Assembly: GCF_000166415.1 (NCBI RefSeq)
Contig: NC_014654.1
Location: forward strand, 1,798,001-1,862,000
Length of the DNA stretch: 64,000 nucleotides
DNA from: Halanaerobium hydrogeniformans
GTDB lineage: Bacteria > Bacillota > Halanaerobiia > Halanaerobiales > Halanaerobiaceae
Direction of reading: 5' to 3'
The notes beneath the pieces are model-generated. The model was not told the DNA's origin. It did not search any database and was given only the letters and a program-made list of their open reading frames with translations. The position numbers were made by a program, and so were the translations under genes. This document shows, piece by piece, positions 35,905-45,198 of the stretch. Numbering within the stretch: the stretch's first letter is position 1; every line of letters begins with the position of its first letter.

Positions 35905-37119
35905 TTAATTAATTGGATCTTCTACTGAAATATCTTCTTCTGTATCTTCTATTTCAATATCTTCCATTTCTTCTTCTAAAATATCTTCTTCTAGAGCTGG
36001 CATATCTTCCTCTTCTTCCATTTCCTCACTTAAACCTTGAATTGTTTCTAATTCATTATTTGCTTCTTCTTCTGCACCTAATTGACTAAACATAATAAAT
36101 AACTGATATCGGGTCATAAAATCATTTCCTGCTCTATCAGAAATATCATTTAATATTTCTATAGCTTCAGCTTCTTTATTCTGTTCAACTAAAAGCTGGG
36201 CATAATTAAAACCGATATCATTATCATTAGGAAATTCTGTGATAGCTTCTGAGAAAATTTCTTCAGCAGCCTCATAATTACCTAGCGCTGAGTGTGATAA
36301 AGCTAAATAATTATAAAAAACTGGGTTGCTTTCTAACTCAATAAAGGAAGAAAATTGTTCTACTGCTTCTTCATAATTTTCAGTTTGATATTCATGATAA
36401 GCACTTAAAACTGGTTCGTTAATTACAATCTCTGCCTCTGATTTAAGTCCTTCTAACCAATCTATAACAGCTTCATTTCTTTTACCTTCCCTTATTTCAT
36501 CTTCTAGCTCTGCTTCAACATCAGCTAGAGCTGTCTCTTCTTCTGGATAACGCTCTAAATAAAGTTCTTCTATTTCCGCTTCAGAAACCTCAATCTCCCC
36601 TATAGCTTCATCTATAGTCTGAGTCAATCTTTTTGAGCGTTCTAGATTTCTTCTAATATCATCTTTCAGATCACCTAAGGTAAAACCCTGTTCAGACAGG
36701 TTTTCAACCAACTCTTCTTCAGTTATTTCATTTTCCTCTAAAAGAGCATTGTAATTTTCTTCAACTTCTGCTTCTGCAACTTCTACTTCAACATTAATAT
36801 CATCAGCTTTTTCTAAAATTAAATGTCTTTCTATAATTGAATCAAGAATCTCATAGCGAAAACTAATTATCTCTGAGCTACTCAAAGCTCTTTGAGGAGC
36901 CTGCTGTTGTAAAACTGAAAAAAATTCTTCTTCTGATATTTCATGATTATTAACTTCAGCAATAACACCTGGATTTTCACTTGTTGGTGGCTGAGTACCT
37001 CCTCCTCCACCACCTCCATCAAAGTAAGCGCCATAACCCATAAAAGCACCAGTTACTACGAATGCAACAACAACTATATATACAACAATTCTACTATTAT
37101 TTCTTAAAGTACTAAACAA
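35905..37119 (-). CDS. Membrane-anchored SurA-N-like protein with TPR repeats and acidic tail
   Basis: A 404-aa protein starting with TTG after GGAGAG. Residues 11-32 form one membrane helix with a short cytoplasmic N-terminus, then a glycine-rich linker (GGGGGGG). Residues about 50-220 resemble the SurA/PrsA chaperone N-terminal helical domain (EVNNHEISEEEFFSVL, LDSIIERHLILEKAD). No parvulin isomerase domain follows. Instead about 235-360 contain TPR-like repeats (YEEAVEQFSSFIEL..., YEAAEEIFSEAI..., EAIEILNDI). The last 45 residues are almost all E/D. It may be an envelope chaperone or scaffold. The function is inferred from architecture only. Confidence 0.75.
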   Translation of the reverse strand: MFSTLRNNSRIVVYIVVVAFVVTGAFMGYGAYFDGGGGGGGTQPPTSENPGVIAEVNNHEISEEEFFSVLQQQAPQRALSSSEIISFRYEILDSIIERHLILEKADDINVEVEVAEAEVEENYNALLEENEITEEELVENLSEQGFTLGDLKDDIRRNLERSKRLTQTIDEAIGEIEVSEAEIEELYLERYPEEETALADVEAELEDEIREGKRNEAVIDWLEGLKSEAEIVINEPVLSAYHEYQTENYEEAVEQFSSFIELESNPVFYNYLALSHSALGNYEAAEEIFSEAITEFPNDNDIGFNYAQLLVEQNKEAEAIEILNDISDRAGNDFMTRYQLFIMFSQLGAEEEANNELETIQGLSEEMEEEEDMPALEEDILEEEMEDIEIEDTEEDISVEDPIN

Positions 37120-37161
37120 CTATCTTCACTCTCCTTTCTTAATATTACTTTTTCCGGTTTA

Positions 37162-37190
37162 ATTTTAACTTATTAAACTTATCATGTCAA
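37162..37190 (-). promoter_or_regulatory. Promoter of the SurA-like gene
   Basis: TTGACA (37185-37190) and TAAAAT (37162-37167), 17-bp spacer, minus strand, 43 bp before the start codon. It begins just inside the space after the MBL hydrolase stop. Confidence 0.82.
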
Positions 37191-37195
37191 ACAAC

Positions 37196-37822
37196 TTAAA
37201 TCATCTTGGGCCAAACATTTTTCTTGAAATCTTTTATATATCCTCTTGAACCATGTCCAGGACAAAATTCTGTTTTATCTGGTAGATTTAATATTTTATT
37301 TTCTATAGTTTCTTTAAGAAGTTCAAAGTCGCTGTCGTTAATATCAGTTCTACCAATACCATTACTAAAAATAGTATCTCCAACAAAAACAATGTTTTCT
37401 TGTTCAAGATAAAGAGCTATTCCTCCACTACTGTGACCAGGAGTATGAATAACTTCAAATTTCATAGATTCAAAATCAATTATATCTCCCTCTTTTAAAA
37501 GTTTATCTGCAGGAGGTGAAATAATTTCATCTTTAGTAAAATAACCAGAAAGATTTTTTTCTGCTGAGACTAATTTATCAGCTTCATTTTGATGAATATA
37601 AATCTTAGCCTTGGTTTTTTCCTGTAAAAATTCATTAGCTCCTATATGATCAAAGTGAGCGTGAGTATTTACAATAATTTTTAAATTTAAGTGATTATCT
37701 TCAAGATGCTGATAAATTTTTTCTCCATCCCCGCCCGGGTCGATAATCAAAGCATTGTTATTTTCAGTTATTATATAACAGCGAGTTAAGAATTGTCCCA
37801 CAGTAAAGTGCTTGATTTGCAA
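37196..37822 (-). CDS. Metallo-beta-lactamase-fold hydrolase, glyoxalase II-like
   Basis: A 208-aa MBL-fold protein. THAHFDHIG (near residue 53) is the metal-binding HxHxDH motif. HTPGHSSGGI (near 130), the aspartate in FVGDTIFSNGIGR and CPGHGS (near 189) supply the other ligands. It is shorter than true glyoxalase II and resembles YcbL-type hydrolases that often lie beside dtd and rel in Clostridia. The substrate is unknown; a glutathione-like or other thioester is likely. It begins 18 nt after dtd. Confidence 0.9.
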   Translation of the reverse strand: MQIKHFTVGQFLTRCYIITENNNALIIDPGGDGEKIYQHLEDNHLNLKIIVNTHAHFDHIGANEFLQEKTKAKIYIHQNEADKLVSAEKNLSGYFTKDEIISPPADKLLKEGDIIDFESMKFEVIHTPGHSSGGIALYLEQENIVFVGDTIFSNGIGRTDINDSDFELLKETIENKILNLPDKTEFCPGHGSRGYIKDFKKNVWPKMI

Positions 37823-37840
37823 TTTTTACACCTTCTTTAT

Positions 37841-38290
37841 TTAAAAGTTTTTCTTACTGTCTATTAACATTGTTACCGGCCCATCATTAATTAAACTAAC
37901 ATCCATCATTGCTTGAAATTCACCTGTTGCAATATCCAAACTGCTTTTCTTAGCTTCTTGTACCATATAATCATATAATTTTTCAGCCTCATTCGGTGGG
38001 GCAGCAGAAAAAAAGCTGGGTCTTCTTCCCTTTCGACAGTCTCCATAAAGAGTAAACTGGGAAACCAGCATTATATCTTTGGATAAATCAAGCGCTGAAT
38101 TATTAAGCTTTTGTTCATCATCTTCAAAAATCCTTAAATTTATTATTTTATCCAACAAATAGTCTGCATCTTCTTGTTTATCATCTTTAGCAATCCCTAT
38201 AAACACCAATAAACCGGGGCCGATTTCCCCGGTTATTTTACCATCAACTTCTACTGTTGATTTTTTTACTCGTTGAACTACAGCTCTCAT
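37841..38290 (-). CDS. dtd: D-aminoacyl-tRNA deacylase
   Basis: Dtd removes D-amino acids from mischarged tRNA. From the ATG at 38288-38290 (MRAVVQRVKKSTV) the protein is 149 aa, normal for the family; the preceding TTG belongs to the spacer after GAGGAG. The two cross-subunit motifs are present: SQFTLYGD (near 78) and NDGPVTM (near 136). It sits between rel and the MBL hydrolase, the common Firmicute order. Confidence 0.95.
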   Translation of the reverse strand: MRAVVQRVKKSTVEVDGKITGEIGPGLLVFIGIAKDDKQEDADYLLDKIINLRIFEDDEQKLNNSALDLSKDIMLVSQFTLYGDCRKGRRPSFFSAAPPNEAEKLYDYMVQEAKKSSLDIATGEFQAMMDVSLINDGPVTMLIDSKKNF

Positions 38291-38307
38291 AAAAAACAAC
38301 TCCTCAA

Positions 38308-40455
38308 TTATGCAGGATTTGACCTGCTAACATTTAATACTCCAGATATAGTTTCTATTTTTTTCATTATATCATACATATGCTCAGTTGAACTCAATTC
38401 CAAAGAAAGATTAATAATGGCTTTACTGTTATCATTGGTCCGTGCCATAACAGATAAAAGATTTAATTTTTCTTCTTTTATAATATGAGTAATATCATTG
38501 AGAAGAGCACTTTTATCAACCGCATCAATTCTAAGATCAACTTGATATGATTCAGTTCTACCTCTTTCCCAACTAACTTCAATTATTCTTTCTGGCTCAC
38601 TTTCTTGAAGGCCTTTTAGATTCTTACAGTCAGTACGGTGAACTGAAACTCCTCTTCCCCTGGTAATATAACCAGTAATTTCATCACCCGGAACCGGATT
38701 ACAGCACCTTGCCATCCTTACTAACATATTTTCCATGCCCTTAACTGAAACACCCTTATCTACAGACGATTTTTTCTTTTTGCGTGGTAGATGTTTTTTT
38801 TCAATTTCTTTTTCAGGGTGATAACCACTAAATTTATTGATAACCTGTTTAGGGCTTATATTGCTATATCCTAATTCTTCCATTAAATCATCTACATCTT
38901 TTCGCCCTAATTCTTTTGCTATTTCTTTTAGCTCTTTTTCTTTTTGTTTTTCTGTGATCTCAATGTGATGTTTTTTTAACTGTTCATTAATAATGTTTCT
39001 ACCTTTTTCTATTATCTCGTCTTTACGCTGCTTTTTAAACCAGTGTTTTATTTTGCTCCTAGCTCGTGAGGTTTTAACAAAATTAAGCCAATCTCTAGTT
39101 GGTCCACTACTTTTTTTAGAAGTCAAAATTTCAACAATGTCACTGTTTTCCAGTTTATATTCAAGTGGAACTATCTTACCATTAACTTTTGCCCCAACAC
39201 AGCGATGGCCTACTTCTGTATGAATGTAATAAGCAAAATCTACTGGAGTACCACCCTTAGGTAGTGATACAACATCACCCTGTGGAGTAAAAACAAAAAC
39301 TTCATCCTCAAAAAGGTCGATTTTTAATGTTTCCATAAATTCTTGTGGTTCCTGTAAATCTTTCTGCCATTCTAAAAGTCTTCTCAGCCAGGAAAGTTTT
39401 TCCTCAAATTTCTCATCTCCAACTTTTCCTTCTTTGTATCTCCAGTGAGCAGCAATACCATATTCTGCAGTTTTATGCATATCATAGGTTCTAATTTGTA
39501 CTTCAAGCGGATCACCACTGGGAGCAATTACCGTAGTATGAAGTGACTGATACATATTTGACTTAGGCATTGCAATATAATCTTTAAATCTACCCGGCAT
39601 AGGTTTCCAGATCTCATGTATAATCCCTAAAACTTCATAGCACTCCTTAACATTTTCCACTAAAACTCTAACAGCTGTCAGATCATATATTTCATCAAAT
39701 TCTACCTCTTTGCGTTTCATTTTATTATATATACTGAATAAATGTTTTGGTCTACCATAAATTTCTGATTCTATATCATGTTTTTCTAAAGTTTCTTTTA
39801 ATTTTTCTATCGCTTCTTGAATACTTTTTTCTCTTTGTTCACGATTAGTCTGAACTTTATGAGAAACCTCATAATACATATCAGGTTTTAGATAACGAAA
39901 ACATAAATCTTCCAATTCCCACTTTAATTTTGACATCCCTAATCTATGAGCTAAAGGTGCATATATTTCTAGTGTTTCTCGGGACTTTTCCTTCCTTTTC
40001 TCTTTTTTTAGATAATTTAAAGTCCTCATATTATGAAGCCTGTCAGCCAATTTTATCAAAACAACTCTAATATCTTCAGCCATAGCAACAAACATTTTTC
40101 TTAAACTTTCCGCTTGCTGATCTTCTTTTGTTTTAAACTGCATTCTTGTAAGTTTAGTAACACCTTCAACAATATGAGCTACTTCATCACCAAATTCTTT
40201 TCTGATATCCTCACTTGTTATTTCTGTATCCTCTACAACATCATGCATCATCGAAGCTACAATAGAAATAATATCAAGTTCTAAATCAGCTAAGATCATG
40301 GCAACACCAAGTGGATGATCCACAAAAGGTTCACCAGATACCCTGTACTGACCTTCATGAGCTTTTTTGGCATAATTATATGCTTTAATAACTAAATCAA
40401 GATCAGGTTCATCCATATAACTTTTTATTTTATCTAATAATTTTTCCAGCTTCAT
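38308..40455 (-). CDS. rel: Bifunctional (p)ppGpp synthetase/hydrolase Rel
   Basis: This makes and degrades the stringent-response alarmone. The 715-aa protein has the HD hydrolase domain (SMMHDVVEDTE near residue 70), the synthetase domain (YDLTAVRVLVENVKECYEVL, then GRFKDYIAMPKSNMYQSLHT), a TGS domain (VFVFTPQGDVVSLPKGGTPV) and a C-terminal ACT domain. RFKD in the synthetase is the RxKD signature of bifunctional Rel enzymes, and HDxxED is intact, so both activities are expected. It follows apt by 41 nt. Confidence 0.96.
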   Translation of the reverse strand: MKLEKLLDKIKSYMDEPDLDLVIKAYNYAKKAHEGQYRVSGEPFVDHPLGVAMILADLELDIISIVASMMHDVVEDTEITSEDIRKEFGDEVAHIVEGVTKLTRMQFKTKEDQQAESLRKMFVAMAEDIRVVLIKLADRLHNMRTLNYLKKEKRKEKSRETLEIYAPLAHRLGMSKLKWELEDLCFRYLKPDMYYEVSHKVQTNREQREKSIQEAIEKLKETLEKHDIESEIYGRPKHLFSIYNKMKRKEVEFDEIYDLTAVRVLVENVKECYEVLGIIHEIWKPMPGRFKDYIAMPKSNMYQSLHTTVIAPSGDPLEVQIRTYDMHKTAEYGIAAHWRYKEGKVGDEKFEEKLSWLRRLLEWQKDLQEPQEFMETLKIDLFEDEVFVFTPQGDVVSLPKGGTPVDFAYYIHTEVGHRCVGAKVNGKIVPLEYKLENSDIVEILTSKKSSGPTRDWLNFVKTSRARSKIKHWFKKQRKDEIIEKGRNIINEQLKKHHIEITEKQKEKELKEIAKELGRKDVDDLMEELGYSNISPKQVINKFSGYHPEKEIEKKHLPRKKKKSSVDKGVSVKGMENMLVRMARCCNPVPGDEITGYITRGRGVSVHRTDCKNLKGLQESEPERIIEVSWERGRTESYQVDLRIDAVDKSALLNDITHIIKEEKLNLLSVMARTNDNSKAIINLSLELSSTEHMYDIMKKIETISGVLNVSRSNPA

Positions 40456-40496
40456 ATATATATAAATACCCCTTTAGTTTTTCTCGATAAACAAAA

Positions 40497-41009
40497 TCAG
40501 TCAATTAATAATGATCGAACCTCATAATCTTTTAATATTTCTCTGCCATTAAGGGCATCAAGTTCTAATAAAAACCCACATGCTACTACTTCTCCCCCAA
40601 GCTCTTCTACCATCTTATTTGCAGCATATGTAGTACCACCAGTAGCTAAAAGATCATCAATTATTAAAATTTTATCTCCATCACTAATTGCATCTTTATG
40701 TATTTCTAAAACGTTTTTACCATATTCTAATTCATATTCCTTTTTTAAAACCTCATGTGGTAATTTCCCAGGTTTTCTAATTGGAATAAAACCTTTATCT
40801 AGTTCTAAAGCAAGTGGAGTTCCAATTAAAAATCCTCTGGCCTCTATGCCAACCACATAATCAATTTCGTAATCCCTAAAAAAATCAGCTAATTTAACAA
40901 TAGCTTCTTTTAAGGCTTCACTATCTTTTAAAAGTGGGGTTATGTCTTTAAACAAAATTCCCTTTTTGGGGAAATCAGGTATATTTCTTATTTTGTCTTT
41001 AAGATTCAT
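40497..41009 (-). CDS. apt: Adenine phosphoribosyltransferase
   Basis: Salvages adenine to AMP with PRPP. A 170-aa protein with IPDFPKKGILFKDITPLL at the start, GIEARGFLIG, and the PRPP-binding ILIIDDLLATGGTTYAA (near 118). Its start overlaps the recJ stop by 11 bp. The recJ-apt-rel order is conserved in Firmicutes. Confidence 0.96.
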   Translation of the reverse strand: MNLKDKIRNIPDFPKKGILFKDITPLLKDSEALKEAIVKLADFFRDYEIDYVVGIEARGFLIGTPLALELDKGFIPIRKPGKLPHEVLKKEYELEYGKNVLEIHKDAISDGDKILIIDDLLATGGTTYAANKMVEELGGEVVACGFLLELDALNGREILKDYEVRSLLID

Positions 41010-43416
41010 TTTTTTCCTCCTTATAATTACTGAGCTTTTCTATCAGTACAAATAGGTTCTCAGCAAAGATAATATCCTTGAAATGAGAAAATTTTTCTAT
41101 TTGCCTGGATAATTTATTATACCGTAAAGAAGCTTTAAAGTCCAATGCATTTTTCTTCTCAGGCCTGAATCTTAGGACTTGCTTCTCAACATCAAAAAGA
41201 TTAAGTTCAGAAACAATTTTAAACATCTCATTAAATAAAGTTCTGTTTTTTAAATTAAAACAATTTGCATGTTGATATTCTTTTTTTAGTTTATTTAATT
41301 TAATATCAGCTAGCTGCTGAGAATCAATTTTTTTTACTAAAAGAATAAATTTTTCTATCATCTCTTTTGTTGGACACTTGTATTTTATTAAACTTAAATT
41401 AAAAGAAATATCTTTTTTTGAAAAGAGTAGAATTATTTTTTTTTCTTTATAAATGAAATCTACAATCCTTTTATTAAAATGTTCTAATGAAAAAGGAAGA
41501 GAATAAAATATTAAATGAGAAAATTCTCCATCAAAGTTGTTTTCTTCACTAAAAAAATAATGGTCTTTATATTTTAACTGAAATTTGTTTTTAAGGTCTT
41601 TTTGATTTATATATACAGCAGCACGCTCGATAAAAGAATCTTTTAATAAATAATCAAGGGTTTGAAATTTATTTTTATTATTTCGGAAATCATAAATTTT
41701 ATAATCTTTTTTTTCAAAAATTATTGGTGGTATATTATCTCCTGCTTTTCTAAGATCAGATATTTTTAATTGAATATTTTCTCTACCTTTCCAGTAGTTA
41801 ATTTCCGGCTGAGCAATAACATCTATTTTTTTAGCTTCGAGTTCTGAAAAAAAGTCACCCATATTAAAACCAACCGCCGATAAATTAGATCCCAAATTTA
41901 TTTTTAAATGATTATTTTTTTTGCCCATTTTATAATAGCTCTCACTTTTTATATTTTTAAATAAAAATTTTGGTCTTGGATTTGCAACCCCAAAAGGGCT
42001 AAAAGCTTCTAATTTATTAACTAAAGTTTTGTTCAACTTATCAATATCTAAATTTACATCTATTTTTTTAATCTTAAAATAGTCTTCATCAGTTAAGTTT
42101 TGCTTTAAATATTTTACAAAAGCATCTTTGAAATCTGCTATTTTGTCTATTTTTATACTAAAACCAGCTGCAGCTTTATGCCCACCAAAATTGAGCAAAT
42201 AATTTTCTGTGGACTTAAGTGCTTGATAAATATTAAGTTTTGCTATACTTCTAGCTGACGCTTTTGCAAACTCATCATTTTCATCTAAAGCCATTAATAT
42301 AACAGGAAGATTATATTTTTCAACCAACTTTGAAGCAACAATACCAATAATACCCGAGTGCCACCTGCTATCAGCTAAAATAATTGATTTTTCTTCTTCA
42401 ATATTTAAATTATCAATTTTTTCTAATGCCTGTTTGTAAATTAATTCTTCTTCCCGTTGCCTCTCACTATTAATTTTAATTAAAGTATCAGCTATTTTTT
42501 CTGCTTTTTTTGCTTTATCTGTTATTAAAAGTTCTAAAGCTTTATTTGCATTATAAATTCTTCCCGCTGCATTGATTGGAGGAGCTATAATATAGCCCAT
42601 CTGACCTGAAGTAATCTTTTGACTGTCAAGATTCAATTTATTAATTAGAATTTTTAAGCCAAGATTTTTACCTTTATTAATAAGTCCTAATCCGTGTTTA
42701 ACAATAATCCGATTTTCTCCTTTTAAAGGAGCAACATCTGCTACTGTACCAAGGGCGACAATAGGCAAAAAATCTTGTGCTAAATTTTCTAAATCAAAAG
42801 ATTTATCTTTCTCTAAAGCCTGCACCAGTTTGAATGCAGTACCTACTCCAGCTATTTCTGATAAGACATGATTTTTTTCTTTAAGCAGGTGATGGTTTAT
42901 AACTGTGGCTGCATCTGGTAATTTTTCTGCAGGTGTGTGATGGTCTGTAATAATAACTTTCATCCCAAGTTCTTTTATTAATTCTACTTCTTTAAAGGCA
43001 GTAATCCCACAATCAACAGTTATTATTAAGTCAATACCTCTGGCTTTGATTTCATGAACCGCCTTTTTGCTTAAACCATAGCCATTTTCAATTCTATCAG
43101 GAATAAAATAATCTACTTCAATCTTAAAACGTTTTTTAAAATACTGATATAATAATGCAGTAGAAGTTATTCCATCAACATCATAATCACCATAAATCAA
43201 AATTTTTCCCTTACTATTTAATGATTCGTTTATCAGCTTTACAGCTTTATTCATCCCAGGCAGGAGAAAAGGGTCACTTAAATATTTAAGATCTGAACTT
43301 AAATATTTGCGCTTATCTTTTAAATTATCAAAGCCTCTTTCTTCTAATAAATCATCGATTAATTTTTCACCTTCAATATTATCTCTGTAACTTTTGATTT
43401 GCCAAAATTTATTCAT
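40999..43416 (-). CDS. recJ: Single-strand-specific exonuclease RecJ, long form
   Basis: A 5'-3' single-strand DNA exonuclease for recombination and repair. Catalytic DHH-family motifs are DYDVDGITST (near 77), TVDCGITA (near 130) and TDHHTPAEKL (near 155). The DHHA1 domain has NFGGHKAAAGFSI (near 400), and an OB-fold follows (about 455-565). At 805 aa it is longer than E. coli RecJ (577 aa). The extra roughly 230 C-terminal residues are lysine- and asparagine-rich with no motif I recognise; similar tails occur in other Firmicute RecJ proteins. Confidence 0.95.
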   Translation of the reverse strand: MNKFWQIKSYRDNIEGEKLIDDLLEERGFDNLKDKRKYLSSDLKYLSDPFLLPGMNKAVKLINESLNSKGKILIYGDYDVDGITSTALLYQYFKKRFKIEVDYFIPDRIENGYGLSKKAVHEIKARGIDLIITVDCGITAFKEVELIKELGMKVIITDHHTPAEKLPDAATVINHHLLKEKNHVLSEIAGVGTAFKLVQALEKDKSFDLENLAQDFLPIVALGTVADVAPLKGENRIIVKHGLGLINKGKNLGLKILINKLNLDSQKITSGQMGYIIAPPINAAGRIYNANKALELLITDKAKKAEKIADTLIKINSERQREEELIYKQALEKIDNLNIEEEKSIILADSRWHSGIIGIVASKLVEKYNLPVILMALDENDEFAKASARSIAKLNIYQALKSTENYLLNFGGHKAAAGFSIKIDKIADFKDAFVKYLKQNLTDEDYFKIKKIDVNLDIDKLNKTLVNKLEAFSPFGVANPRPKFLFKNIKSESYYKMGKKNNHLKINLGSNLSAVGFNMGDFFSELEAKKIDVIAQPEINYWKGRENIQLKISDLRKAGDNIPPIIFEKKDYKIYDFRNNKNKFQTLDYLLKDSFIERAAVYINQKDLKNKFQLKYKDHYFFSEENNFDGEFSHLIFYSLPFSLEHFNKRIVDFIYKEKKIILLFSKKDISFNLSLIKYKCPTKEMIEKFILLVKKIDSQQLADIKLNKLKKEYQHANCFNLKNRTLFNEMFKIVSELNLFDVEKQVLRFRPEKKNALDFKASLRYNKLSRQIEKFSHFKDIIFAENLFVLIEKLSNYKEEKNES

Positions 43417-43440
43417 TCAATCACACCAGTATAATTTATT

Positions 43441-45105
43441 TTAATATTTACCCGAACGAAAAATAGAAATAATCAGTAAAAAGCCTAAAAACCCTGCAAA
43501 AATATAACCTATAAAACCTAATACCGGTATATTAAAAATCATTGGCTCCATTTCACTTTGAATCAGTAAGGTTGAACCAATTATTATAGATGAAATAATC
43601 ATACTCATCGATAAACGATTTGAAACAATATCAAGTCTAGCAATAAAATTTTCTAAATTTGTATGACGAAAATTGATTGTAAAATCATCTTCATTTAATT
43701 TAGTTAGGATATTTTTTAGTTTTGAGTTAATCTCATATTTTTTGCGGCCAAATTTCCAGACTTCTGAACCAATTCTATTCATAATCTTTTTGGGATTCAT
43801 TCTATCTTCAATAATTTCATTTAAAAAATCCTTGCTTACTTCTATAACATTAAACTCTGGATCTAAAGCCTGTCCAACTCCCTCACTAACAGCTATAGCT
43901 CGAAATAACAAAAAGAAATCCTGAGGCATGCGAATCTTATGCTCATAAATAAAGCTCTGTAAATCTTCAAAAACAGCTTTAATTTCAATCTCAGCAAGAT
44001 CACTACCATAATACCTATCAAGCAGTTTCTCCATATCTAACTGAAAACGCCTTCTGTTAAAATCATCAGGCTTTTTCCCAAGCATTAAGATTACATCCAT
44101 TAAGATATTAATGTTTTTATTAATCAAAGCATAAAATAATAAAGCCATTAAATCCTTATCTTCTTGAGTGATTCTGCCCATCATTCCAAAATCTACGTAA
44201 GCAATAGTTTTTTCACCAGTAATAAAAATATTACCTGGATGAGGGTCAGCATGAAAAAATCCATTGATCAAAACCTGTCTCATTAAAGCAGTTGCTCCCA
44301 GCTTTGCAATAAATTTATTGTGGGGATGATTTTGATCAACTTCTCTTAATTTGCTGCCAATAATCTCTTCCATTATAATTAAGTTCATAGTTGATAATTC
44401 TGAATATACTGCTGGAGCAGTTATATATGGATTATCAGCAAAGTCACTTCTAAAACGCAGAATATTGGCGATTTCTCCCTTGAAATTCAACTCATCTTTA
44501 ATAGTTCTTTTAAATTCTTCAATTATATTTATAGGACTTATCATCAAATTAAATAATTCTCTTTCCTCAGCTATTCTGGCCAGATTTTGCATTATTTCTA
44601 TATCAACATTTATCTTTTTTTCGATCCCAGGCCTCTTTACTTTCATAATAGCCTTTTTCTTTCCTTTTAAAATAACTCTGTGTGTTTGAGCAATTGAAGC
44701 AGCAGCACTTGCTTCTTCTTCTATTTTTAGAATTTCTGTTTCATAAAGTTCACCCAGCTCATCTTTTAAATAATTTTCAATATCTTCAAAATCCTCTGCT
44801 GGCACTTCATCCTGCAAATTTCTCATTTCTTGAATAAAAACAGGAGGAAATACATCTGCTCTGGTACTTAAAAGCTGGCCTAATTTTATATAGGCAGGAC
44901 CAAGCTCCTGCAGCACCTCTCTAATTCTAACTGCAAGCATTTTACCTGTCGGACGCTCTGTTTTACTGACTCTCTCTTTAAAAGGTAAATATCTGTTTAA
45001 ATCCAGCTTTGCAATGAGAAAACCAAGACCATTTTTTACAAAAATCTGAGCTATCTCACTATATCGTTGAAAATGCCGATAATGTTTCGGAAAGTTAATA
45101 TCCAT
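43441..45105 (-). CDS. ubiB: UbiB/ABC1-family atypical kinase
   Basis: A member of the ABC1/ADCK/UbiB family. KxGQ-type YIKLGQLLSTRADVFP (near 80), the alanine-rich loop SAAASIAQTH, HADPHPGNIFI (near 275) and VDFGMMG are the family's hallmarks. Two membrane segments occupy the C-terminus (about 495-550). The longer open frame starts inside a GC-rich hairpin, so the ATG at 45103-45105 (MDINFPKHYRHF) is preferred, giving 554 aa. UbiB proteins support isoprenoid-quinone or lipid metabolism. The role in an anaerobe is not known. Confidence 0.9.
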   Translation of the reverse strand: MDINFPKHYRHFQRYSEIAQIFVKNGLGFLIAKLDLNRYLPFKERVSKTERPTGKMLAVRIREVLQELGPAYIKLGQLLSTRADVFPPVFIQEMRNLQDEVPAEDFEDIENYLKDELGELYETEILKIEEEASAAASIAQTHRVILKGKKKAIMKVKRPGIEKKINVDIEIMQNLARIAEERELFNLMISPINIIEEFKRTIKDELNFKGEIANILRFRSDFADNPYITAPAVYSELSTMNLIIMEEIIGSKLREVDQNHPHNKFIAKLGATALMRQVLINGFFHADPHPGNIFITGEKTIAYVDFGMMGRITQEDKDLMALLFYALINKNINILMDVILMLGKKPDDFNRRRFQLDMEKLLDRYYGSDLAEIEIKAVFEDLQSFIYEHKIRMPQDFFLLFRAIAVSEGVGQALDPEFNVIEVSKDFLNEIIEDRMNPKKIMNRIGSEVWKFGRKKYEINSKLKNILTKLNEDDFTINFRHTNLENFIARLDIVSNRLSMSMIISSIIIGSTLLIQSEMEPMIFNIPVLGFIGYIFAGFLGFLLIISIFRSGKY

Positions 45106-45133
45106 TTTAATCACAGCCTTTTTTAAAGTTAGA

Positions 45134-45163
45134 AACCCCTCCAAATTTTACTCGGGAGGGGTT
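45134..45163. terminator. Hairpin between secF and ubiB
   Basis: AACCCCTCC/GGAGGGGTT, a 9-bp perfect stem, 36 nt after the secF stop. On the minus strand only TTTCTAACTTT follows, so termination may be partial, and recJ-apt-rel expression could include read-through from the sec operon. Confidence 0.6.
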
Positions 45164-45198
45164 ATTATTACATACTAAGTGATCTGTTATTAAAAAGA

